From positions 1-34,763 of the forward strand of contig CAYOPZ010000032.1 of assembly GCA_964406005.1 (NCBI GenBank): 34,763 bases of DNA. The letters are read 5' to 3'. Positions 25,496-34,200 of the stretch are shown piece after piece (the first letter of the stretch is position 1; each line of letters starts with the position of its first letter). The DNA comes from CAYOPZ01 sp964406005. GTDB taxonomy: Bacteria > Bacteroidota > Bacteroidia > Bacteroidales > SM23-62. The notes under the pieces were generated by a model. The model was not told where the DNA came from and made no database searches. It saw nothing but the letters and a program-made list of their open reading frames with translations. The position numbers and the translations under genes are program-made.

Positions 25496-25738
25496 ATGCA
25501 AATATTTCTTCATTTTAGAGAAATCGCTGCCGAAATCGCTAAAATTGAAGGAATCGTTAATCCAGACATCTCAAAACTTGCTGGAAAACTATCGACTTCG
25601 GGCTTTAATCTTAAAAAGACCAAATTGATTGCCGAGGTTCTATTGATTATACAAATCAAAAAACTTTTTGGGGAAGTCCAAGATGGTAAGACCAAAATGG
25701 CAATATTAAATCTGAATATATGGATGACAAAAGCATAG
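25496..25738 (+). CDS. Small unrecognised ORF, possibly a gene fragment
   Basis: Eighty codons begin 4 bases after the GT39-like stop. The product has a balanced, protein-like composition (AAEIAKIEGIVNPDISKLAG, then an Ile/Leu-rich helix and a DGKTKMAILNLNIWMTK tail) with no signal peptide, and I recognise no family. The C-terminal part reads like the last domain of a larger protein, so it may be the 3' end of a gene whose beginning was lost when the cluster was rearranged. Alternatively it is a small translated ORF coupled to the gene upstream, or chance in AT-rich DNA. Confidence 0.35.
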   Translation: MQIFLHFREIAAEIAKIEGIVNPDISKLAGKLSTSGFNLKKTKLIAEVLLIIQIKKLFGEVQDGKTKMAILNLNIWMTKA

Positions 25739-25851
25739 CCAGGAGAAACCCGGATAAGGAGAACATTGAATTATAATAATACCCTTGCCATCAGAGGAAT
25801 TTTATTAAAATAGGGCCAAAGTTAATTTAATTCGTTGATCTAAGGTGAGAT
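25739..25851. other. AT-rich spacer without recognisable genes
   Basis: Stops occur in all forward frames. I see no tRNA or strong hairpin. Together with the two doubtful ORFs on either side, it forms a poorly coding stretch of about 660 bases inside the glycan cluster. Confidence 0.4.
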
Positions 25852-26154
25852 GTGAAGGATCTCAACCGATTCTTTTTATTGGGCCAGAGAACTTCTTCCT
25901 TTGTAAGGAAGGTTAAGTTACTGCTGGATTATTATTTTGCAAAATTATTATTTTTACTTTGGAATCCAAACCTGATTATTAGTAGGTTACACAAATATAT
26001 CATTTCCAAATTAAATCAAAACGAATCATCATTTTTGGGAACTGGATTACAAGGATATAACTACTGGAAAACTGAATCGCATTCTTTTTACACCTGTCCG
26101 GCTCACGATGATCATTTGCGTTTGACCAAACTCCTGCATGGAAGGCTATATTGA
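25852..26154 (+). CDS. Unrecognised 100-codon ORF with GTG start, possibly truncated
   Basis: The frame opens just after a TGA at 25846-25848 and has no ATG near its beginning. GTG at 25852 is the first possible start, and a TTG lies a few codons later. The product has a basic, hydrophobic N-terminal part (KLLLDYYFAKLLFLLW) and a polar end with LGTGLQGYNYWKTESHSFYT. It ends in TGA at 26152-26154, directly abutting the flippase ATG. The sequence looks like the N-terminal section of a longer enzyme cut short at TCPAHDDHLRLTKLLHGRLY. I do not recognise the family. It could be a remnant like the methyltransferase fragment upstream. Confidence 0.4.
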   Translation: MKDLNRFFLLGQRTSSFVRKVKLLLDYYFAKLLFLLWNPNLIISRLHKYIISKLNQNESSFLGTGLQGYNYWKTESHSFYTCPAHDDHLRLTKLLHGRLY

Positions 26155-27663
26155 ATGGGTATGCTTAATGAGATTAAAAATACAGTTAAAAATACTCTCC
26201 TGTATTCCGTTGGGAATATATCCGGAAAACTTTCAGGCATTATCCTGCTTCCCCTGTACACCAAATTCTTTTCTCTCGAACAATTTGGTCTTCTTGCACT
26301 TTTAGAGGTCTCTTATCAGTTTATTCAGGCAATATCTGGATTTGGGATCAAGTCAGCCATAGCCAGATTTTATTGGGATACAGACACAAAAGGAAAGGAG
26401 AAATCCCTTTTTTACACTTCCTATATTTTTAACATTATAGTAAGTTTCATAACAATCATATTTTTCTTCTTGATTATCAAGAATTTCTCACATGTAATCT
26501 TTAAAGCAGAAATATCAAGGGAATTAACACTGATCTTTCTATCAAGTGCATTCCTCAGACTGTTGGTTGACACTCCAATGCTTCTTCTCAGGATTCAGCA
26601 AAAAGCTTTTCGCCAGACAACTGTTCAAATCATCGTTCTGGTAATTACAGTAGCGCTGACGGTATATTTTATCGGTACACTGAAAATGCAATTGGAAGGA
26701 ATATTCCTGGCGCATTGTTTTGCCAATCTGATCGCCTTGTTTTTTCTATCCGGATATATAGTAAGTAATATTAAACTTGATTTCAGTTTTACTCTGCTAA
26801 AGGAACTAATAAGGTTTGGCTTGCCGCTATACCTGTCCAACCTGCTGACAATTGTACTGGTTTTAAGTGACAGGTTCATTCTGAATCTATTCGGAACACT
26901 GGAAAATGTAGGAAATTATTCCCTGGCATACAAGATCTCCAACATTATTCAAATTGTCTTTGTTACATCCTTTCTGAATGCCTATATCCATATTTTCTAC
27001 AAGCAGATGTCACAGGAGAATATCAGACGGTTTTACTCCAAATCCATGACATATTTTTCTCTTGTTATCATATTTGTCAGTACAGGACTCATTCTTTTTG
27101 CGAAGGAGACCATTAAGGTCTTGTCTATGAATAATCCGGATTACTGGAACTCTTTCAGTTTGATACCAGTACTGGTCCTTGGTATCATATTCGGAGGGAT
27201 CAGGCAGGTACTTGTGCTTCCCTTATCAAAATTAAAGAAAACAAGGATCATTTCTGGTGTTTCAATTACAGTCGCAGGAATTAATTTTATACTGAATATC
27301 CTACTAATACCTGCAATAGGAACGATCGGCGCAGCTGTCTCGACGGCAGTTGCTCAGATAGTCGCTGCATGCTGGTTGTATTATTTAGTATTGAAAAACG
27401 ATGAGATCGAATACGAAATACCGAAAATCATAAAGTGCCTGATTATTGCTGCAGGACTATATACTGTTTCATTATTGATTAATGACTTTGCCCTCGTATG
27501 GAGACTGATGATAAAATCGGTTCTTCTGATATTGTTCTTCTATATTCTGTACCTGTGGAACTTCTTTGAAAAGATTGAGTTGAATAGTATGAAAGGATTC
27601 TGGAGAAAATGGTCGAATCTGAAAAATCTCAGGAAAAATATCTCTGAAATAAGGATCGAGTAA
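26155..27663 (+). CDS. Wzx-type oligosaccharide flippase (MOP superfamily)
   Basis: A 502-residue inner-membrane protein with about 12-14 hydrophobic segments. It opens with VKNTLLYSVGNISGKLSGIILLPLYTKFFSLEQFGLLAL, typical of polysaccharide transporters that flip undecaprenyl-linked repeat units to the periplasm. The mid-protein charged loop (about 280-300) and a second half-repeat starting near residue 335 fit the duplicated MOP fold. The start could be the ATG at 26155 or the one two codons later. It follows the doubtful 100-codon ORF without a gap and precedes the deacetylase-like gene by 10 bases. Its presence implies Wzx/Wzy-type export, yet no Wzy polymerase is recognisable in the window. 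Confidence 0.85.
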   Translation: MGMLNEIKNTVKNTLLYSVGNISGKLSGIILLPLYTKFFSLEQFGLLALLEVSYQFIQAISGFGIKSAIARFYWDTDTKGKEKSLFYTSYIFNIIVSFITIIFFFLIIKNFSHVIFKAEISRELTLIFLSSAFLRLLVDTPMLLLRIQQKAFRQTTVQIIVLVITVALTVYFIGTLKMQLEGIFLAHCFANLIALFFLSGYIVSNIKLDFSFTLLKELIRFGLPLYLSNLLTIVLVLSDRFILNLFGTLENVGNYSLAYKISNIIQIVFVTSFLNAYIHIFYKQMSQENIRRFYSKSMTYFSLVIIFVSTGLILFAKETIKVLSMNNPDYWNSFSLIPVLVLGIIFGGIRQVLVLPLSKLKKTRIISGVSITVAGINFILNILLIPAIGTIGAAVSTAVAQIVAACWLYYLVLKNDEIEYEIPKIIKCLIIAAGLYTVSLLINDFALVWRLMIKSVLLILFFYILYLWNFFEKIELNSMKGFWRKWSNLKNLRKNISEIRIE

Positions 27664-27673
27664 ATACCTGTCA

Positions 27674-29041
27674 ATGAAGGGGAAACTCAGTATCGAACAA
27701 ATCAATTATGTAATAGAACATCTTGGGCATCATGTTGAGATTGAAAACGGAATGCTCCAGTTCCTTCGGTTTGGATCCAAACAGGACCTTGTTCCTCCAT
27801 ACATATTATTTACGCTTTCCGATGAAGAATTCGATCTGGACCGCACCCTCCGGATTTCTGATATACCTGTACTGTATCCCCTCCCGGGAAGGAACGATCA
27901 TTTTTATTCCATTGTAAACAACAACTTAATTTTCCATCACGACCTCTTGAAATCAATTTTTCACCTATTATCCGGTTACGAAGAATACAAGCTGGGTACG
28001 CAAGATAACCTGGGACGCTTCCCTTACACAGATTCCCTGCAATTCAAACTAAACATTATTTCCAAACCGATTGTAAATTATTACTTCGAAATTATATTGA
28101 CTGCCCTGGAAGAATTTTGCAAAATTCATAAAATAAAATTCAGGCGAAAAAAAATCTTCTCTCCTTTTGCATTTTCTCTCAGCCATGATATTGACCGGAT
28201 AGATGCCTATCATTTTTTCGAAATTGCATTAAAAATCAAACAATTGATCGGACTGGAAAAATCACCTCATAGTAAGTGGCTTACAACGAAATTAACATTT
28301 CATTCGATGTATCATTTTGCGAACCCATTTTCGCATAAGAATCCCTTCTGGAATTTCAGGTTTCTCCGGGATCTTGAAAAAAAGTACGGAATCAGGAGTA
28401 CTTTTTTCTTCCTTGAAAAGGAAGGGAAGCATATTAATTCGAGGTATAAATTTACTGAGAAAAGGATTCAGGGTCTAATCGCTGAACTCATAAAAGAACA
28501 GTGCGAAATAGGTTTACATGGCACGATCCAGTCATCTTCAGATCTGGAATCACTTCAAAGAACCCTGAGTCATTTACAGTCAGTGTCAGAGAAACCTGTA
28601 ACAGGAATCCGCCATCATTACCTGAAATGCCGGATTCCGGAAACCTTTATTCTCCATGAGCAGGCGGGACTTGTATATGATACATCTTTAAGCTTTGCCG
28701 AGCATGAGGGGTTCCGGAATTCATATTGTCATCCTTTCAAGCTGTTCGACTTCGAAAAAAACCGAATCATCAATGTCTGGGAGTTGCCTTTACTTATAAT
28801 GGATGGAACACTGTTCTACTACAGGAAACTCGGTTTTGATGATATGACAAATTCCATTAACGAAATTTTGGATGAAGCGGAAAAGTTCAATGGAGTCTTT
28901 TCTCTGTTATGGCACAACAGTCATTTTGATGAATATGAATTCCCCGGCATCACTATGTATTATAAAAATCTACTGGAGCATCTGATGCATAAAAACCCGG
29001 AAAGGCTTACGGGTTCTGAAATATGTAATAGAATGAAATAA
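27674..29041 (+). CDS. Polysaccharide deacetylase-like protein
   Basis: A 455-residue protein whose second half resembles the NodB/CE4-type barrel. FSLSHDID (167-174) supplies the paired aspartates of the metal site. RSTFFFLEKEG follows strand 2. CEIGLHG (277-283) supplies a histidine in place of the usual H-S/T-H dyad. GIRHHYLK (311-318) is the Arg-bearing motif, and LLWHNSHFDEYE (about 411-422) the late His motif. The N-terminal 150 residues (LPPYILFTLSDEEFDLDR-like start, LFHLLSGYEEY block) match an accessory domain I associate with such proteins in Bacteroidota glycan clusters. No signal peptide is visible, so it would act in the cytoplasm, perhaps on a lipid-linked sugar. Whether it deacetylates is uncertain. 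Confidence 0.72.
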   Translation: MKGKLSIEQINYVIEHLGHHVEIENGMLQFLRFGSKQDLVPPYILFTLSDEEFDLDRTLRISDIPVLYPLPGRNDHFYSIVNNNLIFHHDLLKSIFHLLSGYEEYKLGTQDNLGRFPYTDSLQFKLNIISKPIVNYYFEIILTALEEFCKIHKIKFRRKKIFSPFAFSLSHDIDRIDAYHFFEIALKIKQLIGLEKSPHSKWLTTKLTFHSMYHFANPFSHKNPFWNFRFLRDLEKKYGIRSTFFFLEKEGKHINSRYKFTEKRIQGLIAELIKEQCEIGLHGTIQSSSDLESLQRTLSHLQSVSEKPVTGIRHHYLKCRIPETFILHEQAGLVYDTSLSFAEHEGFRNSYCHPFKLFDFEKNRIINVWELPLLIMDGTLFYYRKLGFDDMTNSINEILDEAEKFNGVFSLLWHNSHFDEYEFPGITMYYKNLLEHLMHKNPERLTGSEICNRMK

Positions 29042-29054
29042 TATTTCACCCCAT

Positions 29055-30236
29055 TTATATCTGATAATTTCCTATTCCCAACTCCTTTTCTAATTGACTG
29101 GTAAGCTCTTTATAGTTATACTTCTCTCGTATGTAGGCTTCTCCACCTGACCCGAGCCGGGTCCGTAGTTCGGGATTATGGATCATATCCAGTATTTTCC
29201 CGGCAAGATCATCCAAATCATTTTTACGGTATAAAAGGCCTCCTTTTTCAAGTCTTTCTTCATTAGTCGGATTGATTTCCATAATTACAGGCAATCGGCA
29301 AGCCTGAGCATCCAGAGAACTCAGTGTGTTTTCAAGGGGGAAGACCACAAAGTCTGCCATGGAATATATTTTGTATAACTCGTTGATTGGTACAGCAGGG
29401 AGGACTGTCAGATTTATTCTCTGGTTTTTGAAGATTCCTTCTTGAATTTTCGCCCTGTAAGAATCTGATATCCCCCCAACAAATACAATTTGAAGATTCA
29501 AGGAAATTTTTTGTTCTACCAGCTTAATCGCCTCAAGAATCAGATGAGGCTTCTTTTTCATGTTCATTTTCCCTGTGTACAACAGAACAATATCTTCTTT
29601 ACGGAAACCATAATGATCCCGTAGATTTTTCCGTTCTGAAAGACTGAATTTGAATGTTGCCAAATCCGTTCCAATGGGAACATACAAAATATTTTGGGGA
29701 CGAATGCCATACTCTGTTTTAAGGATATCACAATTCTCACGAGTCGTACCGATTGCTCTCATTCCATGTCTATTGATTCTCCTTCCGATTACATTCCTAA
29801 TCACCCATTGGTAAATTCTGAATTTACCTCCCGGCAGAAATTGATTCCGCAGTGTATGTGTATCAAAACAGATTGTACATCCTTTAAATTTCCTCCTTCG
29901 AAGTACAATCCTTAAAGCAGAATAAGACTCAACACAATGTACAAAAAGTAAATCAGGTTTTAGTTTACGCAATGTTTTTATTAATCCGCAAAGCCAGATA
30001 TTATTCTTCGTTTCTCTGGTTAAAATTGCGTTTAACCGGATAACAGATACCCCGTTTTTCTCTTCAAAATCCCGATCCATTATAGATAAGGCACTGGCAT
30101 CTTCTTTTCCCCAGATATTCAACGAATCCGATGTAACAATGATAAACTGCGTATCGGGATTATGGTATTGGGCAAAAAAATTCAGCTGATAACCCATCAA
30201 CGGGTGAAATCTATCCTCAATGTGTACTATTCTCAC
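29055..30236 (-). CDS. Family 4 glycosyltransferase
   Basis: A 393-residue GT-B-fold glycosyltransferase. The N-terminal domain starts MRIVHIEDRFHPLMGYQLNF, with an early glycine-containing loop for the acceptor. The C-terminal domain starts near LLYTGKMNMKKKPHLILEAI (about 214-233), and the donor site includes DFVVFPLENTLSSLDAQACRLPVIM (about 305-329). In the latter, Asp replaces the second Glu-type residue found in many GT4 enzymes. It is convergent with the deacetylase gene (13-base gap) and lies 15 bases downstream of the PorP-like gene on the same strand. It may be transcribed with that gene, but by content it belongs to the glycan cluster. Confidence 0.85.
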   Translation of the reverse strand: MRIVHIEDRFHPLMGYQLNFFAQYHNPDTQFIIVTSDSLNIWGKEDASALSIMDRDFEEKNGVSVIRLNAILTRETKNNIWLCGLIKTLRKLKPDLLFVHCVESYSALRIVLRRRKFKGCTICFDTHTLRNQFLPGGKFRIYQWVIRNVIGRRINRHGMRAIGTTRENCDILKTEYGIRPQNILYVPIGTDLATFKFSLSERKNLRDHYGFRKEDIVLLYTGKMNMKKKPHLILEAIKLVEQKISLNLQIVFVGGISDSYRAKIQEGIFKNQRINLTVLPAVPINELYKIYSMADFVVFPLENTLSSLDAQACRLPVIMEINPTNEERLEKGGLLYRKNDLDDLAGKILDMIHNPELRTRLGSGGEAYIREKYNYKELTSQLEKELGIGNYQI

Positions 30237-30251
30237 CTGTTCCTGTAATAT

Positions 30252-31226
30252 TTAATAACGGTTCAACCAGCGGTACCTGCGGGCATTGTCTCCGAATTTG
30301 ACTGCCAGTACTACTTCATGTGACCCGTAGCTGAACTTGCGTATACGGGAAAGGCTGTAATCAAAGGCATACCCAAAATACATTTGCTTGACCCTGACGC
30401 CACAGGTCAGGATGATGTCACCGTCGGTTCTTATCGATGCCCCGCCCCAGTAATTATCCCTGAAATACACTTTGGCCCCCACATCAGCCTGAAGAGCAAG
30501 CTTTTCTGTAAACTTTAACAAAAATGAGGGTTCTATGTGATAATCCTGGTTTAATTCGATCTTACATCCTCCCAGAAGGTAATAATGGCGTTCCATCTTG
30601 AATTCTTCCAGTGCCCGGTTCCCGAGCCTGAGATAGGATTGAAACAACTGGTTTACGGAAAGTCCGGCAAAATACTTCGGACTCATTATATAAAAACCGA
30701 GGTTCGCATCCGGTACATAGATTACATTTTTCAGGCTGCCGGCTATCGGATCGCCTTCATCCAGGAAAGTCAGCTCGTCCTCGTGTATCCGGAATTGAAA
30801 TATGCCTGCGGAAATACCGAAGGAAAATTGTGTCTCTTTCACGAATATATGATAGGCATACGAACCCTGCAACCCTGTTCTTTCCACAGCCCCGTTACGG
30901 TCGTTATATATAAAACCGCCAAGTCCAACCCTGCCCTTGGTGCTGGGCTTCAAACTGCTCCGGTTAATATCAGTTCTTTTAATAATGTAGCTCCTTTTTA
31001 AAAGGCGGGTTTGTCCGCTGACCGAAAAATTCGCCGGTGCATCTTTGAATCCGAGCCACTGCTGGCGCGCTGTAAGACTGAATGAGGTATAGCCGTCACT
31101 TCCCGTAATGGCAGGATTGATCATGTATGAATTCATCACATACTGGCTGTAGAGGGGCATCTGCTGCGCATTTAAACCCAGCGGGAGGATCATGATCAAT
31201 ATGACTGCATACAGGATTCTTGTCAT
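30252..31226 (-). CDS. PorP/SprF family type IX secretion-associated protein
   Basis: A 324-residue predicted outer-membrane-associated protein. The signal peptide (residues 1-20, LYAVILIMILPLGLNA) is followed by the family hallmark QQMPLYSQYVMNSYMINPAITGSDGY (about 21-46) and TARQQWLGFKDAPANFSVSGQT. Alternating beta strands follow, ending in an aromatic Tyr-rich tail. In gliding Bacteroidota, SprF-type members are needed for export or attachment of the SprB adhesin encoded next to them. Here the gene directly follows a SprB-repeat gene with an ATGA overlap (31223-31226), so a dedicated role for that cargo is the likely reading. Confidence 0.9.
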   Translation of the reverse strand: MTRILYAVILIMILPLGLNAQQMPLYSQYVMNSYMINPAITGSDGYTSFSLTARQQWLGFKDAPANFSVSGQTRLLKRSYIIKRTDINRSSLKPSTKGRVGLGGFIYNDRNGAVERTGLQGSYAYHIFVKETQFSFGISAGIFQFRIHEDELTFLDEGDPIAGSLKNVIYVPDANLGFYIMSPKYFAGLSVNQLFQSYLRLGNRALEEFKMERHYYLLGGCKIELNQDYHIEPSFLLKFTEKLALQADVGAKVYFRDNYWGGASIRTDGDIILTCGVRVKQMYFGYAFDYSLSRIRKFSYGSHEVVLAVKFGDNARRYRWLNRY

Positions 31227-34200
31227 TTTATTATAGTTACTTGTCCTGTTATCGGTGGACTGCCGTTTTGCAGCCTGAGAATAAAATGATATGAATCCAC
31301 CGGTAATTTCCTTCCCCGGTGTGTTCCGTCAAAGGGTTCATCCAGATAATTGGATGATTGATATATCTGTTCGCCCCAGCGATTATAGATTTCCATGATG
31401 GCGCCGGGATAATATTCCAGACCCTCTATCCACCACACATCATTGTATCCGTCTGCATTCGGTGTAAATGCGGTCGGTATCGTAAGGCAGCTCGCAGCAT
31501 CAGAAATCAGAACCGCCGTATCCGATGTTTCGCAGAAATTGTCATCCTGTACCGTGACAATAATCATGCCCGGGCCCAGTCCTGTCTGTGCATCGCCGGA
31601 CCCGCCATTCGACCACTCAATGCTATATGGTGTAGTGCCTCCCGACGGAGAGACCCACGCTGATCCGTCGAATGCGTCAGGACATGTAGGCAGAACATAA
31701 TCCAGGCCTGCAACAAGGACATCCGGCTGAGGAACAGAAATGCTTGTATCATAAGTGCAACTGTTTGCATCCATTACGGTCACGGCATAATTTCCTGCAT
31801 CAAGATTTATAAGTTCTGCCGTTGTTCCATTGTTTGACCATTCATAAATATAACCCGGTGTGCCTCCGGCCATGTGCAGATCGATTCCACCCGTAGCCGC
31901 TCCGTAACAGTCAACCTCTGTTACAAAAGTTTGGGAGCTTAACTTCTCAGGCTGGGTTACCACCACTTCAACAGTGTCCACACAACCGTTCGCATCCACC
32001 ATTGTAACTCTGTGACGCCCGACAGGCCTGTTGTAAACAACGCTGTCCAGACTGAACTGGATCCAGCCGTTCTGGTAAACCTCCCATTTGAAATCATAGG
32101 GTCTTGTTCCTCCTGCCATGATGGCTCCCATTACCGCATTCGATTCACCATAGCAGGATATCATCTGCCCGTTGTATGTCAGTGTTGAAATGGAATCAAT
32201 GACAACTTCCAGCACATCGGGTTCACCTATGGTTGTGTCTCTGGAAGCAGTACACATATTCAAATCCGTGACAATGACCGAATATATTCCCGGGCCCAGA
32301 TTTTCCGCCAATGCAGTGGTATCCATGGCAGGAGTATCCCATAGATAGCTGTAGGGTCCCGATCCGCCTGTTATATCGGTGACACTTACTGAACCGTTAT
32401 CCGCACCTGCACAGCTGGGACGTTCCGCCCCTATGGAACCGATAACAAGCGTATCGGGTTGTATGAGGGAATCGCTGAATGTTTGCTGACAACCGTTGGC
32501 ATCGGTTACGAGAAGAGTATAATAATCCGCCTGTAAACCTGCCGGCGTTGAATCTGCGGAACTCCATCCTCCGTCTGCAGCCCGTGTCCATAAATACTGG
32601 TAGTCCAGATGGTCTGTTCCGCCTGTTACTGCAAGATCCTCTATAAATCCATCCGTTCCGTTGAAACAGGATATGTTTACTCCGGCACCGCCAAATCTGA
32701 CATGCGGAGCCCATGATACGTCCAGTGCCCCGGGTTCATCCAGAGTCATGTCAAAACTGACCGCACACAACAATGAATCGGTTATGGTCAGCCTGTAATC
32801 ACCGGCAAAGAGGTTTGAAATGGTATCAGCATTCCCTCCGACTGATTGTCCATTGTCAAGGTATTCCCACGAATAATCATAAGGCTGCAAACCCTTCGCG
32901 AGTCCGCCGGAGGCTGTCACCCGTATGCTGCCCGTCGAATCTCCGTTACATGCAATCTCATAGCCACTGTAATTACTCATCACTGTATTGTCAAGCTGGA
33001 TCTCTGCCGGTTCAGTGAGGGTGAAGGCGGTATCAAGCGTACAGGTCCATGTAGCACTGCTGTCCCGTATGTGCAGATAATAGGTCCCTGCATAAAGACT
33101 ATCCTGGTTCATAACGGACGGATCAGTAATGGCACCCGGAGGACCGGTCCAGGTATACTTGTGAGACCTGCCAAGCCGGTCTATGTCATTATCGAATATA
33201 TCAATGGCCCCGTTATTGGTCCCGTAACAACTGATATTGAAATCACCGGCAAATGCCGTCATATATACAGAATCAATTTCAATGAGTGGCGGCTGGGCGA
33301 GATTCACCGTTACCGTATCTACACATCCAATGGTATCGATCACAGTGAGACGATAAGCCCCGGACGGCAAATCATAGATGTTCCGTGCTTCGATCGTATC
33401 TCCGGTGGGTATTTCCCAGAGGAATGTGTACAGCGAATCAGGTCCGTTCCCCAGCGCATTCCTCACCTCGATCCAGCCGGTCGAATCACCGTAGCAGGAT
33501 ATCTGATATGCGGACCCGTACCTTGAATTCTCATAAAATGTTGAATTGGGATTTGGATCCAGAAGGATGGTATCCCATTCGTACAGGCAGTAATTGGTAT
33601 CCCATGCCGTGAGATAATAATTACCTTCAATCAGATTATAAATATCACTGGTATAAAAAGTCTGACTGAGAGGCGCATTCCAGACATAACTGAAGCCGGC
33701 AACACCGCCTACCGGACTGGTCAGTATTGCTGCCTGGCTACCACCTCTGCAAGGATTCTGTACAACGGTATCCACTATGGTAAAGAACCGTTCCGGCTGT
33801 GTCAGGACAATTGTATCCCTGATCGTGCACCCAACCGGATCCGTGACTTCAACAGGATATGTGCCGGCAAACAGATAATCCTGGTTCTGGCTTGCAGGAT
33901 CAATACTGGCGGCCGGATCCCAGTTAAAACCGAACGGTCCGAGTCCCAGCTGATTCCCAAAACCACCCCAAACATCCAGATCAATAAAGCTGCTGTCCAT
34001 GCCATAGCATCGCAGGTCATGTCCCCCTACGTACAAGCCCCTGGTTTCGCTGATCAGGGTGTCATTGAGTGTGGCTGCAACATAAATTCGAAGGGTGGTA
34101 TCGATCCCGATATCACACTCAAAGATATCTGAAGCAACATTGATAAACCTGGGCTTAAAAGTATACGTAACCATCCGGACGTCGGTAAGATGCGAATTGA

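Noticed and set aside
31505..34020. Regularly spaced repeats considered as a CRISPR-like or DNA satellite array
   Set aside because: The units are about 250 bases, diverged at DNA level and conserved at protein level as SprB repeats.
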